Shown here in pieces: positions 1 through 11,200 of a stretch of 36,048 nucleotides of DNA. Position numbers and translations under genes: made by a program. Every line of letters begins with the position of its first letter. The first letter of the stretch is position 1. The DNA is from Seonamhaeicola maritimus (lineage in GTDB: Bacteria > Bacteroidota > Bacteroidia > Flavobacteriales > Flavobacteriaceae): NCBI RefSeq assembly GCF_008056315.1, contig NZ_VRKQ01000006.1, positions 2,325 to 38,372 of the forward strand. The letters are read 5' to 3'. The notes beneath the pieces were generated by a model. The model was not told the DNA's origin. It made no database searches and saw nothing but the letters and a program-made list of their open reading frames with translations.

Positions 1-3000
1 AACATGCTTGTACAGTGTCTGATGCATCACCATAGCCATCACCATCGGTATCTGCATAATAGGTAATAGTAACGCCTTCGTCTATAGTGCCATCACAGTT
101 ATTATCTAGACCATCACACAACTCTGGTGCTGTTGGATAAACAGTAGCATTGGTGTCATCACAATCGCCTTGGCATTCTGAATACCCATCACCATCATCA
201 TCTATTTCATCTGGAGGAATGACGCCATCACAATTATTGTCCAGTCCGTCACAAAGTTCTGGAGCTCCTGGATACACCGTATTATTAGTATCATCACAAT
301 CTGTATTATCAGCAATATAACCCACTGGCGCTGTACAAGATTGAATACTATTTGTGGCGTCCCCAAAACCATCGCCATCAGTATCGGCATACCAGATTGT
401 ACTACAGGTAATAGTTAATAAAAAGTCCTGTTCATCATTACAACCTGGGCTTACACTATCATAAATATATATGGTCACCGGATATGATGGGAAATCTGCA
501 TAATTAATAACATCGCCAGCATGATACACGTCTCCTGTGCCTCCCATGCCTGTATAATAAGTCTCAGTACCTGATAAGTTAGTTCCAGTAATGGCGGGAA
601 ATGTAAAACTATCTACAACGTTTTGATCTATTAAATCTACAATGGTGGCACCTGCAAAACCACCATCAACTATAGTCCAGCCGTCTGAGGCTATCATATT
701 GGCTCTTGCTGCTTCTCCTAAACAGTATTTACTAAAACCGCCATGAAAGTTAACAGTAGATAATAAATTTTGGGCATCCCAACCAATAAGCAGACTATCA
801 TAATTTGGTATAGACAATGTTGCCTCCAAAAACATATCTGTGGCATTGGTTAAATTACTAACATTCCAATTTCCTAAATCCTGATCAAAAGCATAGGCCC
901 AAGCAAACATAGCTTCCATATCTGTTACATTAGCAACATTCCAAGCTCCTATGTCTTGATTAAAAGCAGATGCCAGCATAAACATATAACGCATGTTATT
1001 AACATTAGCAACATTCCAAGCCCCTATATTGTAATTAAATGGTGTTGCATTAAACATAGCTTCCATATCTGTTACATTGGCAACATTCCATAAGCCTATA
1101 TCTTGATTAAAGGCACTTGCTATAGCGAACATATAAGCCATATCTGTAACACTACTTACATCCCAGGCACCTAAAGGCTGGTTAAAAACAGTAGCAATAT
1201 TAAACATACCCCGCATAGTAATGACATTGCTAACATTCCAATTTCCTAAAGGCTGATTAAAAACCTCGGCACCTCTAAACATAAATTCCATTTCGGTGAC
1301 AGATCCTACATCCCAGGCATTTAGGTTTTGGTTAAAGGAAATGGCATCATAAAACATGGCACTCATATCAGTAACCATACCTACATTCCAAGCACCAATA
1401 TCCTGATTAAATGATGACGCCCCCCAAAACATGGCCTCCATATTTGTAACGTTGCTTACATTCCAAGTACTAATATCGTGATTAAAGGCTGTAGCGTTTG
1501 TAAACATAAATTCCATATCCGTTACATTACTCACATCCCAATTACCTATAGGGTGATTAAAAGAAGAGGCATCCCAAAACATGAGTGCCATATTACTTAC
1601 ATTTGATAAATCTGGGCTATCGGTAAAATTACCTTGTAGATTAATACAACCATAAAAAGCAGCGTTCATAGATACCCATGGGTTATTACCCCATTGCTCT
1701 ATAGTTAATATTTTTTCTTTATCACCGCCATCATTAAAGAAAATAGATGGAAAATCTCCCGTAATCTTAACGGTATAAGTTCCAGGTGTAGCATAGGTAT
1801 GTGTGGCATCACCTGTATGCCCTGTAGTAACATTACCATCTCCCCAATCTACTGTATAGTTATACCCACCCCCATTGGTTGGTATGGTAATTTGGTTGTT
1901 ATTGGAGGTTCCAGGGTTATCTGTTTTCCAAGTAGTTATAAAAGCATCTAAAGTTGATGTAATGGTTAAAAGGAAATCTTGCTCAGCGCTACAACCGGGA
2001 TACACACTATCATAAATATAAAGCGTAGCAGGGTATGCTGGTAAATCTGCATAATTAATTACAGTACCTGCACTGTAAGAAGTTCCTGTACCTCCAGGTC
2101 CAGTGTAATAGGCTTCTGCACCAGATAAATTGGTCCCTGTAATTGCGGGAAATGTAAAACTATCTATAGTGGTTTGGTCTGCTAAATCTATTATGGTAGA
2201 CCCTGCAAAACCACCATCTTGAATGTTCCAATTATCAGAGCTAATCATATTGGCTCTAGCGGCTTCTCCTGCACAATATTGACTAAAACCACCATGAAAA
2301 CTAACATTTGGGTTTAGGTTTTGGACATCCCAGCCAATTAGTAGGCTATCATAATTTTGAGTAGATAGAGTCACTTCCAAAAACATATTTGAGGCATCAA
2401 CTAAATTTTCTACATTCCAGTTTCCTAAATCCTGATCAAAACTTACAGCTTCGTAAAACATAGCAAGCATACTAGTAACATTACTCGTATCCCAACCCCC
2501 ATTATCTTGATTAAAAGATGAAGCTCCATAAAACATAGCTGTCATAATAGTAACGCTAGACGTATTCCATGCTCCTATATTCTGATTAAAGTTAATAGCA
2601 CCCTCAAACATAGAACGCATGATAGTAACATTACCGGTATCCCAATTTCCTATATTCTCATTGAAACTTGTTGCTTCTTGAAACATTCCAAACATACTGG
2701 TTACATTACTCGTGTTCCAAGTACCTATATCCTGATTAAAGCTAGAAGCATTTTGAAACATATTACGCATGTTAAGCACATTAGCTGTATTTAAAGCGCC
2801 AATATTTTGATTAAAACTAGAAGCCCCGTTAAACATATCCCGCATATTGGTTACACTTGCTGTGTTCCAACTTCCAATATTTTGATTGAAGTTTGTGGCA
2901 TTGAGAAACATATAACTCATGTCTGTTATAGTACTTGTATCCCAGTTCCAATTACCAGTTCCTCCTCCTAAGGCAGTACAATTATTAAACGCAGCCCCCA

Positions 3001-6000
3001 AAGAGGTAGCATTGGATAAATCTGGTGTGTCTAATGCATTAACAACTAAATTTACACAACCACCAAAGCCCATACTCACCCATTGACTACATCCCCATTG
3101 CTCTACTGAAAGAATTTTAGGAACTGAAACAGCATTATAATTATAACCTGTTAATTGTCCTGAAACGGATATCTGATAAGTTCCTGCTGCAACATAAGTA
3201 TGAGCAGTTGATCCATCATTGGTTATTGTTCCGTCTCCCCAATCGATAGTTCCAATAGTTCCATTTATTGGAATAGCAATAGACTCATTTGCTGTTGTGG
3301 TTTGCCATGTGGTGATAAAAGCACAAGCTGGATCCTCAATAGTTAGCAGAAAATCCTGTTCAGAATTACAGCTAGGGCTATAGCTTTGGTATATGTATAG
3401 CGTTATTGGGTACGAAGGGAAATCTGCATAATTAATCACATCGCCTGCATTGTACATAGCACCTGTACCTCCTGGGCCTGTATAATAAGCTTGGTTGCCT
3501 AATAGGTTTGTACCTGTAATGGCTGGTAGTGTAAAGCTATTCGTAGCGGTTTGGTCTGCTAAATCATTTACAGCACCGCCTGCAAAACCACCGTCTGTAA
3601 TATTCCAAGAATCAGTTGTAATCATATTGGTTCTAGCAGCTTCGCCAGCACAATATTTACTTAGCCCTCCATCAAAACCAACACTAGCATTTAAATTTTG
3701 AGCATCCCAACCTATGAGTAAACTATCATAATTTGCAGTTGAAAGGGTGACACGAGTAAACATACTATTGGCAGTATTAAGACTAGACACATTCCAATTC
3801 CCTAAATCTTGATCGAAAGAAACGGCATCCATAAACATAAGCGTAAAAGTCCATACACTACTGGTATCCCAATTGCCGATATCTTGATTAAAAGCAGAAG
3901 CCCCATTAAACATACCTGTCATAGATGTAGCACTACCCGTATTCCAATTACCAATATTTTGATTGAATACTGACGCATATTGAAACATACCTTGCATAAA
4001 TTCTACATTAGAAACATTCCAATTACCTATATCTTGGTTGAATGCAATAGCCTCCATAAACATAGCATTAGTAGAAGTAACACTTGAGGTATCCCAATTC
4101 CCAATAGGTTGGTTGAAAACCGAAGCTCCTCGAAACATAGATGTCATAAGTGCTACCTTCCCGACATTCCAATTACCTATAGTTTGGTTAAAAGAAGTGG
4201 CATTATGAAACATGGATGACATATCTGTTACGTTTCCTACATTCCAACCATCAATGTTTTGGTTAAAAGTTAAAGCTTCGTAAAACATGTAACTCATCTG
4301 TAAAACATTAGAAACATCCCAATTCCCAATATTTTGATTAAATGAAGTTGCAAACATAAACATAGCACCTGTAGTTGTAACACTACTCATATCCCAGGTA
4401 CTTATGTCTTTATTAAAATTGGTTGCCTCATAAAATAAAGATTCCATTGTTGTCACATTTCCTGTGCTCCAATCCCAATTTCCTGAGCCACCACCCAAAG
4501 AAGTAGCACCCGAAAACATTTCACGCATGGATGTAACATTATTGAGATTAGGTATATCAGTTGCATTTACAATTACATTGGCACAACCTTTAAAAGCATC
4601 TCTCATAGAAGTCCAAGGATTACAACCCCATTGGTCTATAGAAATAATTTTTGGTCTATTAGCCGCTGTACTAGCACCAAAAAAGATTCTTGGAAATGTC
4701 CCAGAAATAGTCACTTGATGGTTCCCTGCGGTAACATAAGTATGACTAGCATCACCTGCGACACCTGTTGTTATATTTCCATCTCCCCAATCTACGTTAT
4801 AGTTATAGCCTGCACCAGTTGTAGGTATGGTAATAGATTCATTGGCAGTTGTAGTTTGCCATGTGGTGATGAATTCACAACCAGCTGTTAACGTTAACTG
4901 AAAGCTTTCTTCAGAAGTACAGGTTGCCGGTAGGCCATCATAAATATAAAGCGTTACGGGGTAGCTAGCTAAATCTGCAAATTGAATAATATCACCTGCG
5001 TTATAAGGTGTTCCTGTACCATTTGGTCCTGTGAAATACTGCTCTGTACCCGAAAGACCTGTACCTGTTATTGGTGGTAATACATATAAGGCTTCTGCTG
5101 TTGGGTCTGGTAAATCAATTATGGTTGCTCCTGCTTTACCTGCATCTAGAATTTGCAAACCATCACTGGTAATCATATTGGCTCTTGCAGCTTCACCAGC
5201 ACAATACTTGCTGTTTCCTGCTTGTAAACTATTAAACCCGATAAGTGGCAATAAGGCCTGGGCATCCCAACTTATCAATATGCTGTCATAATTTGGGGTA
5301 GATAAAGTAACCCCATGAAAGGTATCATACATATACTGTACGCTGTTTACGTTCCAATTCCCCAAATCTTGATCGAAACTGACTGCATCTCTAAACGTCC
5401 CATCTAAATATGTAACACTACTAGTGTCCCAAGTTCCAATAGGTTGATTGAATACACTTGCGCCACGAAACGTATTACTCAAAGTGGTAACATTGCTTAT
5501 ATTCCAAGCACTAATATCTTGATTAAATTGGCTCGCGCTTTGAAACATAGCCCCCATTTGAATTAAACTAGAGGTGTCCCAATTACTTAAAGGTTGATTA
5601 AAACTTGTTGCAGTATCAAACATGGCATACATTGTGGTAACCATACCTGTATCCCAATTATTAAGTGGTTGATTAAAACTTGTGGCATTTTGAAACATGG
5701 TACTCATATTGGTAACCATACTGGTATTCCAAGTATTAATGTTTTGATTAAAACCAGAAAACTGAAACATACTACTCATTCTTATAACATTACTGGTATC
5801 CCAAGAGCCAATGGCTTGATTAAAATTTGTGGTGTTATAAAACATGGTATTCATGTCAGTAATTGTACTAGTATCCCAATTCCAGTTTCCTGTACCGCCC
5901 CCCAAAGCTGTGGCATTCATAAACATAGCAGCTACATCGGTTACATTAGTAAAATTTGGAATATCGATAGCATTCACTACCAAACTTTTACAATCTTTAA

Positions 6001-7492
6001 ATGACCTAACCATGCTTGTCCATTGGTTACAGCCCCATTGGTCTATAGATTTTATGGCGTTTTGCATACTTATACTTGCCGTATCAAAATGGATACGAGG
6101 AAAAACACCGGTTATACTAATTTGATGTGTCCCTGCAGCGGCATAGATATGGCTTGTATTCCCTGTGGCTCCTGTTGTTGTATTGCCATCACCCCAATCT
6201 ACATTGTAATTGTAAGTTTCACCTGCAAATGTAGGTATGGTGATATTTTGATTAGCAACCCCGGTTTCCCAAGTTGTGATGAAAGCGCCATTGCTCCCAC
6301 CGGCTTGTGATTCGTTAAGGTATAGTCTAGCCGTCCAGGGAGACAATGCACTATTTCCTGTTATTATAAGGTCTAAATCGCTATCATTATCTACATCTGC
6401 AAAAGCAATTGAGCCTGCCGTAACCCCATCCAAATCTAAGCAACCTACATTAATAAAATTGCCACTTCCATCATTACTAAAAACCTCTTCATATCCTGCC
6501 GCAGTAGCCCCAGAAATAAAGACATCTTGATCATTATCACCCTCCATATCAGCGAAGGCTACAGATGAAGAATAAACAGGTGGAAAAGGAATTCCTGTAA
6601 CTTCTGTAAAAACTCCATTACCATCATTAGTGTAGAGATGAACACTAGCACTACTAGGTGATCCATCGACACCTGTAATGAGTACGTCAAGGTCATTATC
6701 GCCATCAATATCTGCAAAATCTACAGAACCATCATAAACATCTTGAAAAGGTGTACCTATAACTAGGGTGTAATTACCAAATCCATCATTGGAATAAAGC
6801 CTAGAGGCTATTGACACACTAAAGGTCCCTCCAGTACCGGTAATAAGAACATCTAAATCATTATCGCCATCTACATCGGCAAATTCAGAGTCACCAAAAC
6901 CAACAGGAATAAATGGTGTACCTATTACCTCTGTAAAAACACCACTCCCATCATTGGTATATAATTTGGTAACATATTGCGTATTCGTTATTGTACCAGT
7001 AAGAAGAACATCTAAATCATTATCGCCATCAACATCCGCAAAATCAATAGTTGATTGCCATAGTGGGTCGAAAGGCGTCACAACTACTTCTGTAAAATTA
7101 CCAATACCATCATTAGTATAGAGTTTAGTAATTCCTATATTTGGGTTTGTAACTCTTCCTGAAATTATTAAATCTAGATCATTATCTCCATCAATATCTG
7201 CAAAAGCGGCGTCGCTGTAATCAAGTCCAGGAAAAGGTGTTCCTGCAACAAGGGCGTAACCACCAAATCCATCGTTAAGGTATAAATTAGTAACTTTTAC
7301 ATTTGAAGCATTCGTGCCACTGATAAGAACATCCAGGTCATTATCGCCATCAATATCGGCAAAAACTACATCACTTTCATTCACACCTTCAAAAGGCACT
7401 GTAGTATCTTCCACAAAATTAATTTGGGCAGTCAGATTTATATTAATTAGTAAAAATAAAGCAATAGTAATTTGAGAGTAATTACGACTCAT
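1..7492 (-). CDS. Giant secreted FG-GAP / PKD / DUF285 (BspA-like) repeat protein with MopE-type tail, 3' end outside window
   Basis: The frame is open from ATG 7492 to the window edge, giving at least 2,497 residues with no stop met in the parts I translated, and the reading at position 1 is still in a MopE-type repeat, so the C-terminus is missing. Residues 1-23 are a signal peptide ending LTAQ. Next come seven FG-GAP/VCBS-like repeats (core [16 protein letters not shown], about 7400-6380). Four tandem modules follow, starting with FITTW near 6283, 4872, 3318 and 1944. Each has a PKD-like domain (VDWGDGN), a WGCNPW-type linker, 8-10 DUF285 repeats (core [20 protein letters not shown]) and a cap with [12 protein letters not shown] and [12 protein letters not shown]. 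The end holds [20 protein letters not shown] motifs of the MopE metal-binding type alternating with [10 protein letters not shown] calcium-loop motifs. This is probably an exported adhesin or matrix protein; a T9SS sorting domain is expected beyond the window but not seen. Substrate unknown. Confidence 0.9.
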   Translation of the reverse strand, partial: MSRNYSQITIALFLLININLTAQINFVEDTTVPFEGVNESDVVFADIDGDNDLDVLISGTNASNVKVTNLYLNDGFGGYALVAGTPFPGLDYSDAAFADIDGDNDLDLIISGRVTNPNIGITKLYTNDGIGNFTEVVVTPFDPLWQSTIDFADVDGDNDLDVLLTGTITNTQYVTKLYTNDGSGVFTEVIGTPFIPVGFGDSEFADVDGDNDLDVLITGTGGTFSVSIASRLYSNDGFGNYTLVIGTPFQDVYDGSVDFADIDGDNDLDVLITGVDGSPSSASVHLYTNDGNGVFTEVTGIPFPPVYSSSVAFADMEGDNDQDVFISGATAAGYEEVFSNDGSGNFINVGCLDLDGVTAGSIAFADVDNDSDLDLIITGNSALSPWTARLYLNESQAGGSNGAFITTWETGVANQNITIPTFAGETYNYNVDWGDGNTTTGATGNTSHIYAAAGTHQISITGVFPRIHFDTASISMQNAIKSIDQWGCNQWTSMVRSFKDCKSLVVNAIDIPNFTNVTDVAAMFMNATALGGGTGNWNWDTSTITDMNTMFYNTTNFNQAIGSWDTSNVIRMSSMFQFSGFNQNINTWNTSMVTNMSTMFQNATSFNQPLNNWDTGMVTTMYAMFDTATSFNQPLSNWDTSSLIQMGAMFQSASQFNQDISAWNISNVTTLSNTFRGASVFNQPIGTWDTSSVTYLDGTFRDAVSFDQDLGNWNVNSVQYMYDTFHGVTLSTPNYDSILISWDAQALLPLIGFNSLQAGNSKYCAGEAARANMITSDGLQILDAGKAGATIIDLPDPTAEALYVLPPITGTGLSGTEQYFTGPNGTGTPYNAGDIIQFADLASYPVTLYIYDGLPATCTSEESFQLTLTAGCEFITTWQTTTANESITIPTTGAGYNYNVDWGDGNITTGVAGDASHTYVTAGNHQVTISGTFPRIFFGASTAANRPKIISIDQWGCNPWTSMRDAFKGCANVIVNATDIPNLNNVTSMREMFSGATSLGGGSGNWDWSTGNVTTMESLFYEATNFNKDISTWDMSSVTTTGAMFMFATSFNQNIGNWDVSNVLQMSYMFYEALTFNQNIDGWNVGNVTDMSSMFHNATSFNQTIGNWNVGKVALMTSMFRGASVFNQPIGNWDTSSVTSTNAMFMEAIAFNQDIGNWNVSNVEFMQGMFQYASVFNQNIGNWNTGSATSMTGMFNGASAFNQDIGNWDTSSVWTFTLMFMDAVSFDQDLGNWNVSSLNTANSMFTRVTLSTANYDSLLIGWDAQNLNASVGFDGGLSKYCAGEAARTNMITTDSWNITDGGFAGGAVNDLADQTATNSFTLPAITGTNLLGNQAYYTGPGGTGAMYNAGDVINYADFPSYPITLYIYQSYSPSCNSEQDFLLTIEDPACAFITTWQTTTANESIAIPINGTIGTIDWGDGTITNDGSTAHTYVAAGTYQISVSGQLTGYNYNAVSVPKILSVEQWGCSQWVSMGFGGCVNLVVNALDTPDLSNATSLGAAFNNCTALGGGTGNWNWDTSTITDMSYMFLNATNFNQNIGSWNTASVTNMRDMFNGASSFNQNIGALNTANVLNMRNMFQNASSFNQDIGTWNTSNVTSMFGMFQEATSFNENIGNWDTGNVTIMRSMFEGAINFNQNIGAWNTSSVTIMTAMFYGASSFNQDNGGWDTSNVTSMLAMFYEAVSFDQDLGNWNVENLVDASNMFLEVTLSTQNYDSLLIGWDVQNLNPNVSFHGGFSQYCAGEAARANMISSDNWNIQDGGFAGSTIIDLADQTTIDSFTFPAITGTNLSGAEAYYTGPGGTGTSYSAGTVINYADLPAYPATLYIYDSVYPGCSAEQDFLLTITSTLDAFITTWKTDNPGTSNNNQITIPTNGGGYNYTVDWGDGNVTTGHTGDATHTYATPGTYTVKITGDFPSIFFNDGGDKEKILTIEQWGNNPWVSMNAAFYGCINLQGNFTDSPDLSNVSNMALMFWDASSFNHPIGNWDVSNVTDMEFMFTNATAFNHDISTWNVSNVTNMEAMFWGASSFNQDIGAWNVGMVTDMSAMFYDAISFNQNLNAWDVGSVTEMEFMFRGAEVFNQPLGNWNVSNVITMRGMFNIATVFNQPLGAWDVSSVTDMAYMFAIASAFNQDIGLWNVANVTDMEAMFNATPFNYNIGAWNVANVNNMRYMFMLASAFNQDIGAWNVANVTDMEAMFAWAYAFDQDLGNWNVSNLTNATDMFLEATLSIPNYDSLLIGWDAQNLLSTVNFHGGFSKYCLGEAARANMIASDGWTIVDGGFAGATIVDLIDQNVVDSFTFPAITGTNLSGTETYYTGMGGTGDVYHAGDVINYADFPSYPVTIYIYDSVSPGCNDEQDFLLTITCSTIWYADTDGDGFGDATNSIQSCTAPVGYIADNTDCDDTNNTVYPGAPELCDGLDNNCDGVIPPDEIDDDGDGYSECQGDCDDTNATVYPTAPELCDGLDNNCDGTIDEGVTITYYADTDGDGYGDASDTVQAC
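409..6283 (-). repeat. Four tandem ~460-520-residue PKD+DUF285 modules
   Basis: Homologous modules inside the first gene start near 6283, 4872, 3318 and 1944 and the last ends near 409. The unit lengths are about 1,411, 1,554, 1,374 and 1,535 bp. I count 8, 10, 8 and 10 DUF285 repeats in them, so short and long modules alternate. The modules also share nucleotide-level stretches in the cap (YDSLLIGWD) and in the linker before the next PKD domain. Boundaries are approximate because they were read by eye from translated motifs. Confidence 0.8.
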
Positions 7493-7782
7493 AATTTGGT
7501 TGGTTTTGGTTAATAGCAAAAACGGTACACAAAGGCATCGTGCACAACTATAAAGAGACTAGTAAAATAGCTTGGGGAAGCTACATTAATTAAATTTACT
7601 TTAGGGAGTACTATTTAATTATTGAAAAAATATGAATATGTAAGTGAAATTCAGACTTTGAGAGTTAATTGGTCAAAAAAACCGATGAATTTAACTTTAC
7701 TAATAGCACTATCTTCTCCTACAAAGATTTTTTAACAACTTAACTAAGTGAACAAAGCGCCGTTTATGATTTTTAAATAAAT

Positions 7783-7852
7783 AAAAAAGTGCCGTTTATA
7801 ATTTGAAAAAATTATTACAGCACTTCTTTTTAATTCTCCCTAAGAACTAATT
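7783..7852 (-). ncRNA. Candidate structured RNA / attenuator leader, copy A
   Basis: Read on the minus strand this segment has two hairpins. The first (7830-7850) has 8-nt arms TTAGTTCT and AGAATTAA around a TAGGG loop, with one G-U pair. The second (7787-7825) has outer arms AAGTGC and GCACTT plus an inner ATAATTT/AAATTAT stem, and runs into a T tract (7783-7788), as intrinsic terminators do. It lies 27+8 nt behind the dyad at 7892-7911 and has counterparts at 17883-17954 and 23566-23637. It is either a separate ~70-nt small RNA or a leader attenuator for the giant gene starting at 7492. No start codon with an ORF is seen in it. Confidence 0.5.
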
Positions 7853-7856
7853 AATA

Positions 7857-7864
7857 GCAATGTA
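7857..7864 (-). promoter_or_regulatory. -7-like promoter box of element A (TACATTGC)
   Basis: On the minus strand TACATTGC resembles the Bacteroidota -7 box TAnnTTTG but is imperfect, and there is no TTG at the -33 distance. It sits exactly 27 nt behind the dyad at 7892-7911, the same spacing as in the other four copies. An imperfect -7 box without -33 box suggests dependence on an activator bound to the dyad; this is inference. Confidence 0.45.
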
Positions 7865-7891
7865 AATTTAAGTGCTTATGTAAAAGAAAAC

Positions 7892-7911
7892 AATACCTAC
7901 TTTTGGGTATT
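7892..7911. promoter_or_regulatory. Operator-like dyad A1 (AATACC-N8-GGTATT)
   Basis: A 20-bp inverted repeat with perfect 6-bp arms AATACC and GGTATT. Four related dyads lie upstream of the other surface-protein transcription units, each 27 nt from a -7-like box. The size and symmetry fit the binding site of a LuxR/NarL-type HTH dimer; the PAS-LuxR gene at 23787-24554 is the obvious candidate binder. Binding is inferred, not shown. Confidence 0.55.
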
Positions 7912-8135
7912 TTATTTCGAGATAACGAATAAATGGAGCGTTTATGGATAAAATTAGCTTGTTTTTCATTTCGATAGAGTGAGAAACATGATGTTTAAAT
8001 AAGACTCGGTTTTTTTTAGATACTGAATCAAGTTAAGTTTGATAAAGGTGAATATTTATTTGACCTTGTTAAAGAACTTATTGTAGTTAATTGTAGTTAC
8101 ATGAACCTAATTTAATTTAACAGAATTTTATAATA

Positions 8136-8168
8136 AGACCAGTCTGGTTTTGAAAACCAGACAGGTCT
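8136..8168 (-). terminator. Hairpin terminator after the choice-of-anchor-L gene
   Basis: Arms AGACCTGTCTGGTTTT and AAAACCAGACTGGTCT (minus-strand reading) pair with a single mismatch around a one-base centre, 33 nt behind the stop codon at 8202. It is followed by TATTATAAAATT rather than a pure T tract. A very stable hairpin at this position is most simply an intrinsic terminator. Confidence 0.65.
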
Positions 8169-8201
8169 GTGAATTTCATGAAGACACTCATCATGTTTAA
8201 T

Positions 8202-11200
8202 TTATCGTTTCAACGTAAAATGTCCTTTTAGTTCAAACTGGTCGCCTTTATAATGCACATCGGCTAAATACCAATAATCGTCTGATGGCATTTGATGTCC
8301 GTTATAAATTCCATCCCACCCTGGAGATGTATGTAAAAGCGTTTTTAACAACTTGCCATAGCGATCGAAAATATAAATAATAGTACCTTCTAATTGATTA
8401 ACCCCTGTGATATGCCAAGTATCAAAATACCCATCTGCATTAGGCGTAACAAATTTAGGTACATCTATAACCACTACTTCTTTAGATACTGAATTACAAC
8501 CGTTGGCATCTATAACCGTTATTAACCTAGGACCAATGGGTACATTGGAGAAAAAGTTAGAGCGCTGTGGCTCATTATCATCTAATTGATAATAATAATC
8601 TCCTATACCACTTACCGTTATAGTTATATTATTAGGGTCTGCAAAGTCTACTGTTTCTGTAATCTCAATAGTTGCCTGCTCAGATTCAATAACATTAAAC
8701 TCCTGTGTATTAGTGCATCCGTAAGGAGAAGTAATGGTTACCGAATAGGTGCCAATTTCGGAAATATCTATATTAGGTGTTGTTTGTCCGTAAGGACTCC
8801 ATGAATAGGTGTCTTGTGCATAACCCGTGTCTACACCTACCATTAAAGGAAAGTTTTCTAAACAAATCACCTGATCTCCAATATCTAAAAAGGGTTTCCG
8901 TCTTACGGTAGCCGTAAAACTGGTGGAACTATAGCAACCGGTTTGATTGTTCTCTATTCTTGCAAAAATATCTTCTTCGGTATCTACATGATACACATAG
9001 TCTAATACATTTTGATTAGAATCGGCGTCTGCTTGGGTATTGTAATATGTTACCGTGAATGTCTGCGCTGACTGATTGCCTAAAACATGAGCGTTTTGAT
9101 TAGCTAGATTAAATGCCAAAATATAATCGTAATCATCATCACAGCCTTCAATATCATCTGGTTTATTAGCAATAGGCAACGGATTTATAATTAATTGAAA
9201 TGGGTACACATAATGACAACCTCTAGATTGCGATTCAATTCTAATGTAAATTGTATCACTGGTTGTAGCATAAGTGTAATTTGAATTGAGAGGGCTCTGA
9301 GCATCTTCGGCATTGGTTGCATTTGCGTAGTAACTAATGAGTGCATCAGGGTCGTTATCCACAATAATACCATCTATCACATCTAGGTTAAAACTTTTGT
9401 TTGTGTTATCGCAAATTTCGTGCTTAGCAAACCTATTGATTGCCGGGGGTGAATTAACTTGAAGCTCTTGGTTAATAACGTTGTAACAATTAGCTGATAT
9501 ATTAAAGACTTTTATATAAACTGTTTGCGGATTTGATAGATTGGTATAATTACTAGGGTCTGCAATAGCCTGGGAATCATCATCAATTAGATTTAAATCA
9601 TCAAAATAAGACATCTGGAAATTTGCAGGATCACCGTTAAGGATCATACTTTGGTTAACCGTAATATCAAAAACTACCGTTTCATCATAGTCTACATCAC
9701 ATAGAGTTATTAGTGGTACTTCATTGGGGTAAGGATGCACCAAAATGTTGAATGAAGTAATACTAAAGCAATCTGTTACATTATTCTCTATTCTGGCATA
9801 AATGGTTTGTCCGCTAGCCGCATTATAAACAGCATCTAGCATATTAACCTCATCTATAGCCGCCGCTTCATTATCATAGTAAGTGATGGTGAAGTCATCA
9901 TCTGATTGTCCTCCTAAGATAGTTGTGTTTTGAGTAGAAAAATCAAAAATTTCCTTGAGATCTTCACTCACATCATCACAGGCCTCCATATCAAGAGGTT
10001 GGTTGGCTATAGGAAGTGGATTTACAATTAGTTGAAACGGATACACATAATGACATCCTTTAGAAGCTGATTGAATTCTTATATAGATAGTAGTATTAGA
10101 TGAGTTATAGGTGTAATCTGTATTTAAAGAGGCATTACCAGCTTCAGCATCTGCATGATTTTCATAATAACTAATAAGGGCATCTGGGTCATCATCAACT
10201 ATTAAAGTATTGATAGTATTTAAATCAAAATAATTGTTTTCATTATGACAAAATGCATGATTTTCAAATTCATTAATTGGGGGCGGTTTATTAATTACTA
10301 ATTCTATTGGTAAAATAACGTAACAATTAGAAATGGTGTTGTTAATTTTAATATATACCGTTTCATTCAGCTCTGTATTGGTATAATTCTCAGGATCTGG
10401 AATAAGGTTGGTATCATTGAGCGCAGCTTCCTCAGAAAAATGATAGGTGATAACCAAGTTATTTTGCCTTACGTCTAATATATCTACTTCTATTGCTCTA
10501 ATATCGAAGGTGGTAATACCATCATAATCTGTATCACAAATTTCTAAAGGCTCCGGTAAAGTTACCTGAGGTACCTGAACAATACTTATTGTGAAATCTG
10601 TAATACCATGGCAATAGGTTCCATTAGTAATACGCCCATAAATTTGTTGTGGATTGGTGTAATTAGTAAAGGTATTATCAATGGGGTTAAACCCATTTTC
10701 GGCATCGTACCGCGAAGTATGAAATGTTACCGTTAAATTATCATCAATACCCGCTTCTATTTCTGTAACCTTTAAATTTAAATCGAAAGTTTCTACACCA
10801 TCATTTGAAATATCATCACAAACCACAATATTTTCTGGTTTGTTGAATAAAGGAATAGAGCCTACCTCTAAACCAAAAGAAGAGGTGCCATAACAATTGG
10901 CATCTGTTATGTTTTCAACCCTTACATAAATGGTTTGCGGATTGGATGTATTTGCGTATGCTCCCCATTTGTTAATGGGATTTGTTCCGGCATCAGCATC
11001 GGCTGCCGTTTCATAATAAAGCACCTGTTTATTAGGTTGCCCGTTTAAAATTTCGGCATCCTTTAAATAGAAGTAGAAATCGGCAACCCCATTAATTCCA
11101 GATTCACAATTTTCAAACGTGCTAATCTCAGTAAATACTGGTAAAGTGTTTACATTTATATATACCCACGATATATTAAAACATGTAGTAGTGGTGCTTT

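Larger units (their letters stand above)
7493..8135. other. Long intergenic region A in front of the giant gene
   Basis: Apart from element A (7783-7911) I see no gene here. Between the terminator-like hairpin and the start at 7492 there is no exact TAnnTTTG box on the minus strand. A 16-bp imperfect direct repeat (7757-7772 and 7789-7804, 14 of 16 identical, core GCCGTTTAT) overlaps the 3' arm of the hairpin. The minus strand just before the start reads TTGCTATTAACC, a motif that recurs before other genes of the island. The stretch 7912-8135 shows nothing recognisable. Confidence 0.6.

Noticed and set aside
400-6000. Regular ~60-75 bp periodicity that could suggest a CRISPR or satellite array
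   Set aside because: The units translate in one continuous frame as DUF285 repeats, vary in sequence, and have no identical repeats with unique spacers.
3495-6530. Several plus-strand open frames of 68-136 codons, some with repeated Cys/His patterns
   Set aside because: They lie antisense to the DUF285/PKD coding frame and mirror its periodicity; no start context or independent homology.
1-7492. Possible pseudogene, because no complete long frame is apparent at first sight
   Set aside because: The frame stays open and meaningful from ATG 7492 to base 1; it is simply cut by the window edge.
7783-7911. Element A as the terminator of the anchor-L gene
   Set aside because: That gene has its own stable hairpin at 8136-8168, and the element begins with a dyad and a -7-like box 225 bp further on.
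8136-8168. Insertion-sequence end
   Set aside because: A short hairpin alone, with no transposase or second end nearby; a terminator explains it better.
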